From assembly GCA_964462125.1 (NCBI GenBank), contig CAYWXT010000208.1, forward strand, positions 1 to 10,048: a DNA stretch of 10,048 bases, read 5' to 3'. The stretch is from JAWLFY01 sp964462125. GTDB taxonomy: Bacteria > Planctomycetota > Planctomycetia > Pirellulales > Pirellulaceae. The notes under the pieces are model-generated. The model ran no database searches. It had not been told where the DNA came from and saw only the letters and a program-made list of their open reading frames with translations. A program made the position numbers and the translations under genes. This document shows, piece after piece, positions 1-6,787 of this stretch (within the stretch, counting starts at the first letter, position 1; each line of letters opens with the position of its first letter).

Positions 1-45
1 ATCAGGGCCTGTGAGGAGGTTCGAACCGTACACTTGGCGGCGAGT

Positions 46-50
46 GGGAG
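46..50 (+). promoter_or_regulatory. Shine-Dalgarno site deciding the start at 59
   Basis: GGGAG ends 8 nt before the ATG at 59. It supports this ATG over the in-frame GTG at 11, which would add 16 residues (including five Arg) ahead of the conserved-looking start. Confidence 0.6.
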
Positions 51-58
51 AGACGGTC

Positions 59-3000
59 ATGAGCACGGCAGATGCGGCGCGGTCCTTGCAACTACCTGAT
101 TCGCTTCAGCACCAGTTGGCTGACTATCGCCGTGGGGTCTGGCGGCTCAAGGTGGGCGAGGCGATTGCAGCGTCGGTCGGTGGCCTGATGGTCGCCTTCC
201 TGTGTCTTTTCATTCTCGATCGGTTTACCGAGACGCCGAATGCGGTGCGTTGGCTGTTGTTCTTCGTCGCGCTCGCGGCCGGTGCGTTGTTGCCGCTGCA
301 ACTGCACCGTTGGGTCTGGCGTTATCGCCGCCCAGATCAATTGGCCCAGCTGCTCGCCCGTCGCATGCCTCGGCTGGGTGACCAACTGTTGGGCGTGATC
401 GAGTTGGTCCGCAGCCCGGGGGAGCAATCTCGTTCGCCGGCGCTCTGTTACGCCGCGGTGACGCAGGTGGCCCAGGACGCCCAGCAACGTGACCTGAAAC
501 ATGCGACGCCACCGGCCCGCCGGCGACTGTGGGGGATCGTGGCGATGGGCTCTCTCGTGGCGACTGTCACTTTGGTGGGGCTTTTCCCGTCCGCCGCGGG
601 CAACGCCGCGGTGCGGCTGGCCGCTCCTTGGCGTGACACACCACGTTACACCTTTGCCACGTTCACGCCATTGCCGGAGCGTTTGATCGTGCCGCACGGC
701 GAGCCGTTTTCGTTGAACGTTCGACTCACCGACACGACGCGATTGCGACCGGCCGAGGGCCAGCTGCAACTTGGAGCGCAGCCGCCCCTGCGCGCGACAC
801 TCGAAGACCCCAGCCAGTACGCGTTTGAGCTTCCGCCGTTGCTGGAGCCGAGCGACTTGTGGCTGCGAATCGGCGACGCCCGCCAGCGCGTGCGGGTCGA
901 GCCGACGCTGCGGCCGGAGTTGACATCGATTGAGGCCCAAGTTGCCTTGCCGCATTATCTGCAGCGGGATGAGCGACAGCAGTTGGACGTTCGCGGCGGA
1001 TCGGTTTCGCTGGTCAAGGGTTCGGAAGCGGTGTTTTCTGTCACCGCTGACCGTACACTCGCCTCCGCCCACGTCGATCACCAGCCGCGTGCGCCACGAG
1101 GCAGCGAGGTTGCCAGTTTGCCGGTGACGGTGGAGGAATCTCGCACGATGGAATTCGGATGGGAGGATGAGCTGGGACTGAGCGGTCGCGATCCGCTGAC
1201 GGTCACCATCTCCGCCCGCGACGATCAATCGCCAGCGGTTGCGGTGGAGGGTTTGCCGCGACGACGGGTCGTGCTCGACTCGGAACAGTTGACATTTGAC
1301 ATCCAAGCTCGTGACGATTTCGGGGTGCGCCAGGTTGGGCTTCACTGGCAAGGAGCAGGCGAGGGGCCGGTATCGGGCCCGAACGAGGGCGAACGAACCT
1401 TGGCCGCTGGCGGGCCAACGAAGGATCAGCTGGAGGCAGCGGGCACGTTTTCCGCGGCGGCAATGGAAATTGAACCGCAGCCGATTCTGGTGCGAGTCTA
1501 TGTGGAGGACTACTTTCCCGGCCGCCCCCGCGTCTACTCCGCCCCCAGCCTGCTGTACGTGCTCGATCCTGATCAACATGCGATCTGGTTGACCGAACAG
1601 TTGAGCAAGTGGCATCGCCAAAGTTTGGAGGTTCGTGACCGCGAGCGACAACTACATGAGAACAACAAACGGCTGCGAAATCTGCCGCCGGAAGAGCTCG
1701 ACCGGGAGGAGGTGCGACGCGAGATTGCCGACCAAGCGGCGGCGGAACGGGCCAATGGTCGCCGGCTGACCGGATTGACCGGCGCCGGCGAAGAACTGCT
1801 GCTTCAGGCGAGTCGCAATCCGGAGATCGGTGTCGGTTACTTGGAATCGTGGTCGGAGATGCTGCAGATCCTCAAGGACATCGCGGCCAACCGAATGCCC
1901 TCGGTCGCCGATCTCTTGGCGGATGCCGCAGAGGCACCACAGGCGGGCGAGGCGAACCCGAGCGGTCCGGCGGCCGGTCAGCTGCGCGCTGCCGGGGACG
2001 GAGCGCAACGGAGCCGGGCAGCGGACGAGGAGAACGAGGACCAGCCCGATGCACCGCCGCAGCTGGTCGACGTGGAGTCATCCCAGCAGCCTTCCGATCC
2101 CGGCGAGGAACAAGAGCCGCAAGAGAAGAAGCAAGGGGGCGGCGCACCGCTGCGTCTGCCCACCACGACGCTGATGGGCGGTGTGAACGGTGAACAGGGC
2201 GAACCGTGTCCGGCTGGCGATGCGGTGGATCAAGCGGTCGAGCAACAGCGAGACCTGCTCGCCGAGTTCGACCGAATCGCCGACGAGCTGGAACGCATCC
2301 TGGGAAACATGGAAGGCTCGACGTTGGTCAAACGCATGAAGGCAGCTTCCCGGTTGCAGGCGAGCCTCGCGGATCGGGGAGGCGAACAGCTCGAATCGAG
2401 CTTTGGAAAGCCCACCGCGCAGATCGCCAAATCACCGGCTACCCGTGAGGCGGTGGAGGAACTGTCCAGCGATCACGAAAAATGCAGCCACGATGTATCG
2501 CTGATCATGGACGACATGGACGCGTTTTATCAACGCCGACGGCTCGTCAAGTTCAAGGAGATCCTGGCGGAGATGCGGGAAGAAGATGTCGTTGGAGGAT
2601 TGCGGGAATTGAGTGAGAGGGTGCCGGTTGATGTCGGAACTTCGATGACGCTGAGCGAGTTCTGGTCCGATACCCTCGATCGCTGGGCCGAAGACTTGGT
2701 CGACCCGTCCAACTGCGGTCAGTGTCCCGGTGGAAAGTCCCCCGCCAGCCTCCCCCCCTCGCTTGTCCTGGAAGCACTGCAGATTTTGGAAGGGGAAGTC
2801 GACCTGCGGGATGAAACTCGAGTCGCCGAGCAGGCACGCGAGGCGCAGGAGCCGGAGCAATATGGCGAGGAGGCGAAGCGGTTGGCGCAGCTGCAGGCCG
2901 CCTTACGCGAGCGCACCGAGCGGGTCGTCGAACAGATCCAGGAATTGCCCGGCGGCGAGCAGGAGTTTGCCAAAGAAATCGGATTGCTCAATCTCGTGGC

Positions 3001-3340
3001 TACCGTGATGGACGAGACCGAAGGAATCCTGGCGAGTCCCGAAACGGGCCCGGCCGCGATCGCGGCCGAGACCGAGGTGATTGAATTGTTGTTGCAGTCT
3101 CGGCGGATCAATCCCAACGGAGGCGGTGGGGGTGGTGCGAGTCCCGGCGCCGGGGGTCAGGGGGATACAGTCGACTCCGCGATTGCCCTGCTCGGATCGG
3201 GGACGAACGAGCAAGAGGTTCGTGATCAACGGCAGGTATCGCAGGCGACCGGCCAGAGTGCCTCGAAATTGCCTGAAGAGTATCGCAGCGGATTGGATGA
3301 ATATTTCAACGGTTTGGAACGAATTCCGGGAGGCCGGTAG
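59..3340 (+). CDS. DUF4175-like three-TM membrane protein with very large extracytoplasmic region
   Basis: Product is 1093 aa from the ATG at 59, chosen because GGGAG (46-50) lies 8 nt upstream; an in-frame GTG at 11 has no such site. Hydrophobic helices lie at about residues 34-53, 63-84 and 157-177; the basic N-terminus and basic TM2-TM3 loop place the remaining ~900 residues outside the cytoplasm. That part contains beta-rich Ig-like sequence (~200-500) with the ARDDFGV motif (417-423) and an EDYFPGRPRVYS stretch (~484-495), then long charged helices (~510-620), an acidic Pro/Gln-rich linker (~627-694), a second helical region (~725-1030) with a CGQC pair (C886, C889), a Gly-rich tract, and an EEYRSGLDEYF tail. 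The DDFGV-type motif and layout match DUF4175-like proteins that in planctomycetes accompany MoxR/DUF58/VWA genes (family knowledge). No enzymatic motif is seen; a scaffold or envelope assembly role is inferred. It appears complete. Confidence 0.85.
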   Translation: MSTADAARSLQLPDSLQHQLADYRRGVWRLKVGEAIAASVGGLMVAFLCLFILDRFTETPNAVRWLLFFVALAAGALLPLQLHRWVWRYRRPDQLAQLLARRMPRLGDQLLGVIELVRSPGEQSRSPALCYAAVTQVAQDAQQRDLKHATPPARRRLWGIVAMGSLVATVTLVGLFPSAAGNAAVRLAAPWRDTPRYTFATFTPLPERLIVPHGEPFSLNVRLTDTTRLRPAEGQLQLGAQPPLRATLEDPSQYAFELPPLLEPSDLWLRIGDARQRVRVEPTLRPELTSIEAQVALPHYLQRDERQQLDVRGGSVSLVKGSEAVFSVTADRTLASAHVDHQPRAPRGSEVASLPVTVEESRTMEFGWEDELGLSGRDPLTVTISARDDQSPAVAVEGLPRRRVVLDSEQLTFDIQARDDFGVRQVGLHWQGAGEGPVSGPNEGERTLAAGGPTKDQLEAAGTFSAAAMEIEPQPILVRVYVEDYFPGRPRVYSAPSLLYVLDPDQHAIWLTEQLSKWHRQSLEVRDRERQLHENNKRLRNLPPEELDREEVRREIADQAAAERANGRRLTGLTGAGEELLLQASRNPEIGVGYLESWSEMLQILKDIAANRMPSVADLLADAAEAPQAGEANPSGPAAGQLRAAGDGAQRSRAADEENEDQPDAPPQLVDVESSQQPSDPGEEQEPQEKKQGGGAPLRLPTTTLMGGVNGEQGEPCPAGDAVDQAVEQQRDLLAEFDRIADELERILGNMEGSTLVKRMKAASRLQASLADRGGEQLESSFGKPTAQIAKSPATREAVEELSSDHEKCSHDVSLIMDDMDAFYQRRRLVKFKEILAEMREEDVVGGLRELSERVPVDVGTSMTLSEFWSDTLDRWAEDLVDPSNCGQCPGGKSPASLPPSLVLEALQILEGEVDLRDETRVAEQAREAQEPEQYGEEAKRLAQLQAALRERTERVVEQIQELPGGEQEFAKEIGLLNLVATVMDETEGILASPETGPAAIAAETEVIELLLQSRRINPNGGGGGGASPGAGGQGDTVDSAIALLGSGTNEQEVRDQRQVSQATGQSASKLPEEYRSGLDEYFNGLERIPGGR

Positions 3341-3379
3341 TGCCCCGCAATGTGCTGTCAAGAATGGGCACAAATATCT

Positions 3380-3411
3380 CGTAGCAGAAGTCGCCGAGAC
3401 TTCTGACCGCC
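3380..3411 (+). repeat. REP-like intergenic palindrome (copy A)
   Basis: Perfect 8-bp stem, CAGAAGTC (3385-3392) and GACTTCTG (3398-3405), with a 5-nt loop GCCGA. The surrounding 32 bases match the complement of 6718-6749 at 25 of 32 positions, including an exact 12-mer CGTAGCAGAAGT. It fills the middle of the 101-base gap between the first and second genes. There is no U-run directly after the stem (TTTTC only begins about ten bases later), so it is not a textbook terminator, though it could protect the 3' end of the upstream message. Read here as a dispersed repeat. Confidence 0.7.
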
Positions 3412-3441
3412 ACCTTTTCTCCTCCACCCCCGCATGGTTTG

Positions 3442-4542
3442 ATGCATTCCACGCATGACCTGCCGAGATTTCCTTTCGCCGTCTTTCTGGTCTTGTTGGC
3501 GGCCTGGTGCGTGATCACGCCTGGTCGTGGTGATGAACGGGCCGACGATGCCGTTGAGGTCGAAGCGGCCGAATCTGGCGACGGGACACCGCAGGAGCAG
3601 GAACAGGACGAGTCGGCGGGAGAGGATCATGGGAAAGATGCAAAGGAAGCCAAACCGAAGGGGCCGCCGCCGACAGGGAAGCTGAACATTCGCAAGGGGA
3701 CCGGTCGGCCGAAAGGAGCCCCGGCAGTCGTTCGGGATGTCGAGGTGCAAGCCGCCGTTGCAGCACCCGATGTCGCCGCTGGGCTGCAGCGAATGGGGGT
3801 GGAGGAACGGACGAAGGAGATGCAGCACGAGATGATACAAAAGCTGCGTCCGGTCTTGCACGAAGAGGTTTACTTCGTGCATCTCGTTTGCGACACCACG
3901 CGGGCCGAGCGCCGGGAACTGCTGGCCGCCGCCGAGCCGGAATTAGAAAAAGCCGCCTCGGCCGCAGCGCGACAAAGCCTCGTCGCCGGCATGCCGCAAG
4001 GCGCAAGGGCGATCCAGGTCCGGCAGGGCAACCGCGTTGTGATGCGCCGTGACGGCCGTTCCACGAAGGGCGAGGTCGAGCCGGTCACCATGCTCCGTGA
4101 GAGCTTGCTTCAACTCGCTGCTGAACATTTGGGGGACCAGCGGGCTTCGCGATTGCGGGAGGAGATGAAACTTCGCGTCGAATCGCAGCGACGCGATACG
4201 ATCGCCAACATGATCGCACACCTCGATTTTCTATTGGTGCTTGATCGAGAGCAGGAGGAAGAACTCGACAAACTTCTAATCTCCGCGTGGCGTGAGGAGT
4301 GGCGATCGATTCCACAACAGTTGCCGCGGCACTACTTTCCAGCGATGCAACTTCCCAAAGAGGTGCAATCCATTTTCACCATCGGGCAGCGGAAACGTTG
4401 GTCAAGTGTCCGCAAGATCCGTATTGGAAACCAACGCAATGCGCTGGCCATGGAAGCGAATCCCGCTGCGGAGGCGGATCGTTGGAAGAAGGCTCTCGAC
4501 AACTTGGATCATGATGAAGCGGGCGATGACCGGAGCGATTGA
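3442..4542 (+). CDS. Exported helical protein of unknown function (paralogue 1)
   Basis: Product is 366 aa from the ATG at 3442; a TTG at 3439 directly precedes it in frame. The upstream bases are pyrimidine-rich with no Shine-Dalgarno site. A signal peptide is evident (hydrophobic core ~F12-I25, then TPGRGDE); the cleavage site is unclear. Residues ~31-95 are acidic then Lys/Pro/Gly-rich and probably disordered. From ~120 to the end the protein is predicted mainly helical and highly charged. Three anchor segments (VCDTTRAERREL ~149-160, LVLDREQEEELDKLL ~265-279, FTIGQRKRW ~312-320) have the form of LTxxQ-type helix starts, as in small periplasmic Spy/CpxP-like proteins, but the protein is much longer and homology is unproven. 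The segment at 216-279 aligns with 160-222 of the next gene. The stop at 4540-4542 is immediately followed by ATG. I do not recognise a named family; function unknown. Confidence 0.8.
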   Translation: MHSTHDLPRFPFAVFLVLLAAWCVITPGRGDERADDAVEVEAAESGDGTPQEQEQDESAGEDHGKDAKEAKPKGPPPTGKLNIRKGTGRPKGAPAVVRDVEVQAAVAAPDVAAGLQRMGVEERTKEMQHEMIQKLRPVLHEEVYFVHLVCDTTRAERRELLAAAEPELEKAASAAARQSLVAGMPQGARAIQVRQGNRVVMRRDGRSTKGEVEPVTMLRESLLQLAAEHLGDQRASRLREEMKLRVESQRRDTIANMIAHLDFLLVLDREQEEELDKLLISAWREEWRSIPQQLPRHYFPAMQLPKEVQSIFTIGQRKRWSSVRKIRIGNQRNALAMEANPAAEADRWKKALDNLDHDEAGDDRSD

Positions 4543-4573
4543 ATGCACCTCCACCGATTCAAATTGGCAATGA

Positions 4574-4658
4574 GCGGGAAAAAGGTGTCCGGTACCTTTT
4601 GTGCAAAGCACCCGGAGGGCGAGTCCCTCGCAAAAGGTACCGGACACCGTTTTCCCGC
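4574..4658. repeat. Long inverted repeat, RAYT/REP-type or MITE-like palindrome
   Basis: Arms 4574-4601 and 4631-4658 are reverse complements at 27 of 28 positions (the mismatch pairs A4583 with G4649). The 29-base centre can itself fold: GTGC/GCAC around AAA (4601-4611) and GAGGG/CCCTC around CGAGT (4615-4629). Each arm contains GGTGTCCGGTACC or its complement with the KpnI palindrome GGTACC. Elements of the AAAAGGTGTC..GGTACC kind recur in planctomycete intergenic DNA and resemble targets of REP-associated tyrosine transposases; this is recall, not a search. No transposase gene is in the window. It sits between two paralogous genes, inside the open frame that starts at 4543. No target-site duplication was identified. 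Confidence 0.85.
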
Positions 4659-4677
4659 ACGATCCTTGGGATGGAAA

Positions 4678-5619
4678 GTGAACGTGAAGCCTCTTTCAAG
4701 CTGCTGGGTTGCTGCCGCCGTGGTCCTGTTGGTCGACTTGGCCCACGTTCGGGGCGTCGCCGCACAGGAGACGGCGAGATTTCGCGAGGTCCTGGTGGAC
4801 GTGGAGGGGGAATGGGAGCAACGGAGCGAGACGCAGACTGATGCGAACCCGTTCGAAGCCACCGAGAAAATTCTTGATCAATGGGTATTCAATCAATCGC
4901 CTGACCAGGCTCATCAGAACTACGATATGCTGATCCGAATCGAGATTGAGCGGATTGATCAGGTCTGCGGTTTGACGCCCGACCAGGAACGGTTGCTGCG
5001 ACTCGCAGGAGAGGGTGAGAAACAGCGCGTCCGGGAGACGCTCGGCTCGCTGCACGCCAAGTACGCGGGACGGAGCTACGAGCAGGAAAAGACCCAAGAA
5101 ATTTTTCAAGAGCTTCAAGATGTTCGGACCACGGTTCATCGTCGACCGCTGGCGGCGCGTTCGATGCTGTCCAAGCTGTTGAGATCGATCTGCGACGACG
5201 AACAGGCAGAACGCTGGGCAGCCTGGAAAGAGGATCGGCGGCGAGTCCGTCGGCAGCGCGAAATTCGTGCCGCTGTAGCCACGATCGAACAACAGGTGCC
5301 ACTGCGGCGCGATCAACGCCGAAGCTTGATGGATTTGCTCGAGGCCAAAGTTCGCCCGGTCGCCGAGCAACAACGTCAAGAGGCTCGGGCCGCCGTGCGG
5401 GTCATGAACGATTCCATTATCCCGCAAATGAACGCGATTCCCCCTGAAGCGTTCCAGGCATTCTTGGAACCGGAACAGTGGGAGGCGTTGCAGGATATTT
5501 TCCTTCCCCATCGTGGACACCTGAGATCGCTCCAGGAACAGGGGCTGTTGTTGGATCGAATTGATCCCGCCCCGGATTCGAATGGACCCGATTCATCGAG
5601 TGGGGAGGCCTCCCGATGA
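4678..5619 (+). CDS. Exported helical protein of unknown function (paralogue 2)
   Basis: Product is 313 aa from the GTG at 4678. The frame is open from an ATG at 4543, but bases 4574-4658 of that extension are an inverted repeat, and a start at 4678 puts a classical signal peptide at the N-terminus (core ~V11-L21, VAA before Q30). GGGA at 4668-4671 is 6 nt upstream; GTG at 4684 with GGAAAG upstream is an alternative. The mature part is charged and helical, with anchor segments VCGLTPDQERLL (~96-107), VPLRRDQRRSLMDLL (~207-221) and FLEPEQWEALQDIF (~262-275). The spacing of these resembles the preceding gene, and the aligned central segments support a shared origin. LTPDQ-type motifs recall Spy/CpxP-like helical periplasmic proteins, but the family is not established. 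The C-terminus is Ser/Asp/Gly-rich. The stop overlaps the next start by ATGA, implying translational coupling. Function unknown. Confidence 0.78.
   Translation: MNVKPLSSCWVAAAVVLLVDLAHVRGVAAQETARFREVLVDVEGEWEQRSETQTDANPFEATEKILDQWVFNQSPDQAHQNYDMLIRIEIERIDQVCGLTPDQERLLRLAGEGEKQRVRETLGSLHAKYAGRSYEQEKTQEIFQELQDVRTTVHRRPLAARSMLSKLLRSICDDEQAERWAAWKEDRRRVRRQREIRAAVATIEQQVPLRRDQRRSLMDLLEAKVRPVAEQQRQEARAAVRVMNDSIIPQMNAIPPEAFQAFLEPEQWEALQDIFLPHRGHLRSLQEQGLLLDRIDPAPDSNGPDSSSGEASR
5602..5614 (+). promoter_or_regulatory. Shine-Dalgarno site inside a perfect palindrome
   Basis: GGGGAGG (5602-5608) lies 7 nt before the ATG at 5616. GGGAGGCCTCCC (5603-5614) is a perfect 12-base palindrome, so the ribosome site could pair with the bases just before the start codon. 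Because the upstream gene is translated through this point (ATGA overlap), an arriving ribosome would open it, which fits translational coupling. Regulation is inferred. Confidence 0.5.
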
Positions 5620-6689
5620 GCGCGATTCGTTTTATCCTTCTCGCGATGTTGTTCAGCCGATGGTTCGGGGGGGCGTGCCTTCCCACGTCGGCCCAACCGC
5701 CTGAAATCCGCTATGGGGAGGCGGTCCCCCGCGACGTGCGCGAAATCTATGACTCCGGCCTGCAGTATCTGATCTCCGCGCAGGCAGACGACGGCAGTTG
5801 GCAGGGCGGGCAAAAGGGCCCCGGGGTCGATGGCATGGCACTGATGGTGTTGCTGGCCTCGGGCGAAGACCCAAACTTTGGGCTCTACAGCGAACCGATT
5901 CGCAAGGCATTGCAAAGTATCATCGGCAGTCAAGATCCCGCGACCGGTTATCTGGGACCGAGCATGTACCATCACGGGTTCGCCATGCTGGCGCTCTCCG
6001 AAGCCTACGGCGTGGTCGACGAGCGTCGGTTGTGGGCAAGGGAGTCTGCGTCGGGTGGTGCGGCTGGTGGCGGATCGCCGGTTGGAATTGGCGATGCCCT
6101 TGAACTGGCCGTCCGCTGCGCCTTGACGTCTCAGCGTAAAAATCCGCAGGGAGCCTGGCGGTACTCACCCGATGCCACCGACGCGGATACCTCGGTCAGT
6201 GGCGCGGTATTGGTCGGCCTGCTAGCAGCCCGCAACGCCGGGATTGAGGTTCCCGATAAGGCGATCGATCGGGCGATCTCATATTTCCAGCAAATGACAT
6301 CCAGCGGCGGCCAGGTCGGCTATTCCGGCGGTCTCGGCGGAATGGGCGATTCGCTGGCACGCAGCTCCATCGCGGCGCTGTGCTATCAGATCGCGCGGCG
6401 CAGTGATCTTCCGCAGGCAAAGGCGACCAAACAATACCTGCTCGGCCAGCTCGAGGCGACCGGCCAAAGTCACTACGCTGGCTACACGGACTACTACCAG
6501 GCCCAAGCGTTGTTCCAGGCGGACGAAGAGGCGTGGGAGAAGTGGAATCGGGCGCTGGTGCGTCGGCTCAAAGCGAATCAACAATCCGACGGCAGCTTTC
6601 CAGGAAGTTTCGGGTCCGCGGCCTCCACCTCGCTGTCCTTATTGGCCCTCGCCGTCAATTACCGCTTTCTGCCCATTTATGAACGTTAA
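5616..6689 (+). CDS. Secreted prenyltransferase/squalene-oxidase-repeat (alpha/alpha toroid) protein
   Basis: Product is 357 aa with a signal peptide (core ~I4-F13, likely cleavage at TSA/Q27). The mature chain carries toroid-type repeats: SAQADDGSW (~54-62), MYHHGFAMLALSEAYG (~117-132), GAWRYSPDATDADTSVSGAVL (~179-199), YTDYYQAQALF (~290-300) with W307-W310, and SDGSF (~324-328), ending NYRFLPIY. These match the planctomycete family annotated as squalene cyclase or terpene cyclase/prenyltransferase repeat. At 357 aa it is much shorter than squalene-hopene cyclases (over 600 aa), lacks a clear DxDD acid motif (DADTS is nearest), and is exported, so a cyclase reaction is unlikely; a binding or structural role outside the cytoplasm is inferred. 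An insert rich in Gly/Ala (~145-158) lies before the GAWRY repeat. It overlaps the upstream gene by 4 bases. Confidence 0.88.
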   Translation: MSAIRFILLAMLFSRWFGGACLPTSAQPPEIRYGEAVPRDVREIYDSGLQYLISAQADDGSWQGGQKGPGVDGMALMVLLASGEDPNFGLYSEPIRKALQSIIGSQDPATGYLGPSMYHHGFAMLALSEAYGVVDERRLWARESASGGAAGGGSPVGIGDALELAVRCALTSQRKNPQGAWRYSPDATDADTSVSGAVLVGLLAARNAGIEVPDKAIDRAISYFQQMTSSGGQVGYSGGLGGMGDSLARSSIAALCYQIARRSDLPQAKATKQYLLGQLEATGQSHYAGYTDYYQAQALFQADEEAWEKWNRALVRRLKANQQSDGSFPGSFGSAASTSLSLLALAVNYRFLPIYER

Positions 6690-6696
6690 CCAGCAG

Positions 6697-6717
6697 CGGA
6701 ACTCGGAGAGAGTTCCG
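6697..6717 (+). repeat. REP-like intergenic palindrome (copy B1)
   Basis: Perfect 8-bp stem CGGAACTC (6697-6704) and GAGTTCCG (6710-6717) with a 5-nt loop GGAGA, starting 7 nt after the toroid gene's stop. It has the same geometry as the hairpin at 3385-3405 and matches it at 15 of 21 positions; two pairs of stem differences (A-T to G-C and G-C to C-G) are compensatory. There is no following T-run, so terminator function is doubtful. Confidence 0.7.
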
Positions 6718-6749
6718 AGCGGCCAGCAGACGCTGCAACTTCTGCTACG
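6718..6749 (-). repeat. REP-like intergenic repeat (copy B2, inverted relative to copy A)
   Basis: The complement of these bases matches 3380-3411 at 25 of 32 positions, including the exact 12-mer seen there as CGTAGCAGAAGT. It retains a weaker stem, AGCAGA (6725-6730) with TCTGCT (6741-6746). Together with the hairpin just upstream it makes a two-unit mosaic in opposite orientations, like a BIME. It lies in the 98-base gap before the thioredoxin-scaffold gene. Confidence 0.65.
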
Positions 6750-6773
6750 AAGTGATTGATCCGGCATAACCCC

Positions 6774-6779
6774 AGGGAG
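6774..6779 (+). promoter_or_regulatory. Shine-Dalgarno site deciding a GTG start
   Basis: AGGGAG is 8 nt before the GTG at 6788 but only 2 nt before the in-frame TTG at 6782, so the GTG is the better start. Confidence 0.6.
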
Positions 6780-6787
6780 CGTTGATT

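Noticed and set aside
1..14. Possible 3' end of an upstream gene (frame 3 reads CAG GGC CTG TGA, stop at 12-14)
   Set aside because: Only three codons are visible and frame 1 is also open to about base 99, so nothing can be assigned.
11..58. GTG at 11 as the start of the first gene
   Set aside because: The ATG at 59 has a good Shine-Dalgarno site at 8 nt; the extra residues are Arg-rich and would sit before the true N-terminus.
92..1651. 519-codon open frame on the minus strand
   Set aside because: It lies wholly opposite a well-supported membrane-protein gene, its product has no recognisable domain pattern, and it is low-hydrophobicity Arg/Gln/His-rich as expected of a GC-rich antisense frame.
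3380..3424. Rho-independent terminator after the first gene
   Set aside because: The stem is good but the T-rich stretch starts about ten bases after it and is interrupted (CCACCTTTTCTCC); kept as a REP-like repeat instead.
4696..5520. 274-codon minus-strand frame opposite the second paralogue
   Set aside because: The plus strand there has a signal peptide, homologous segments and coupled start; the antisense product has no supporting features.
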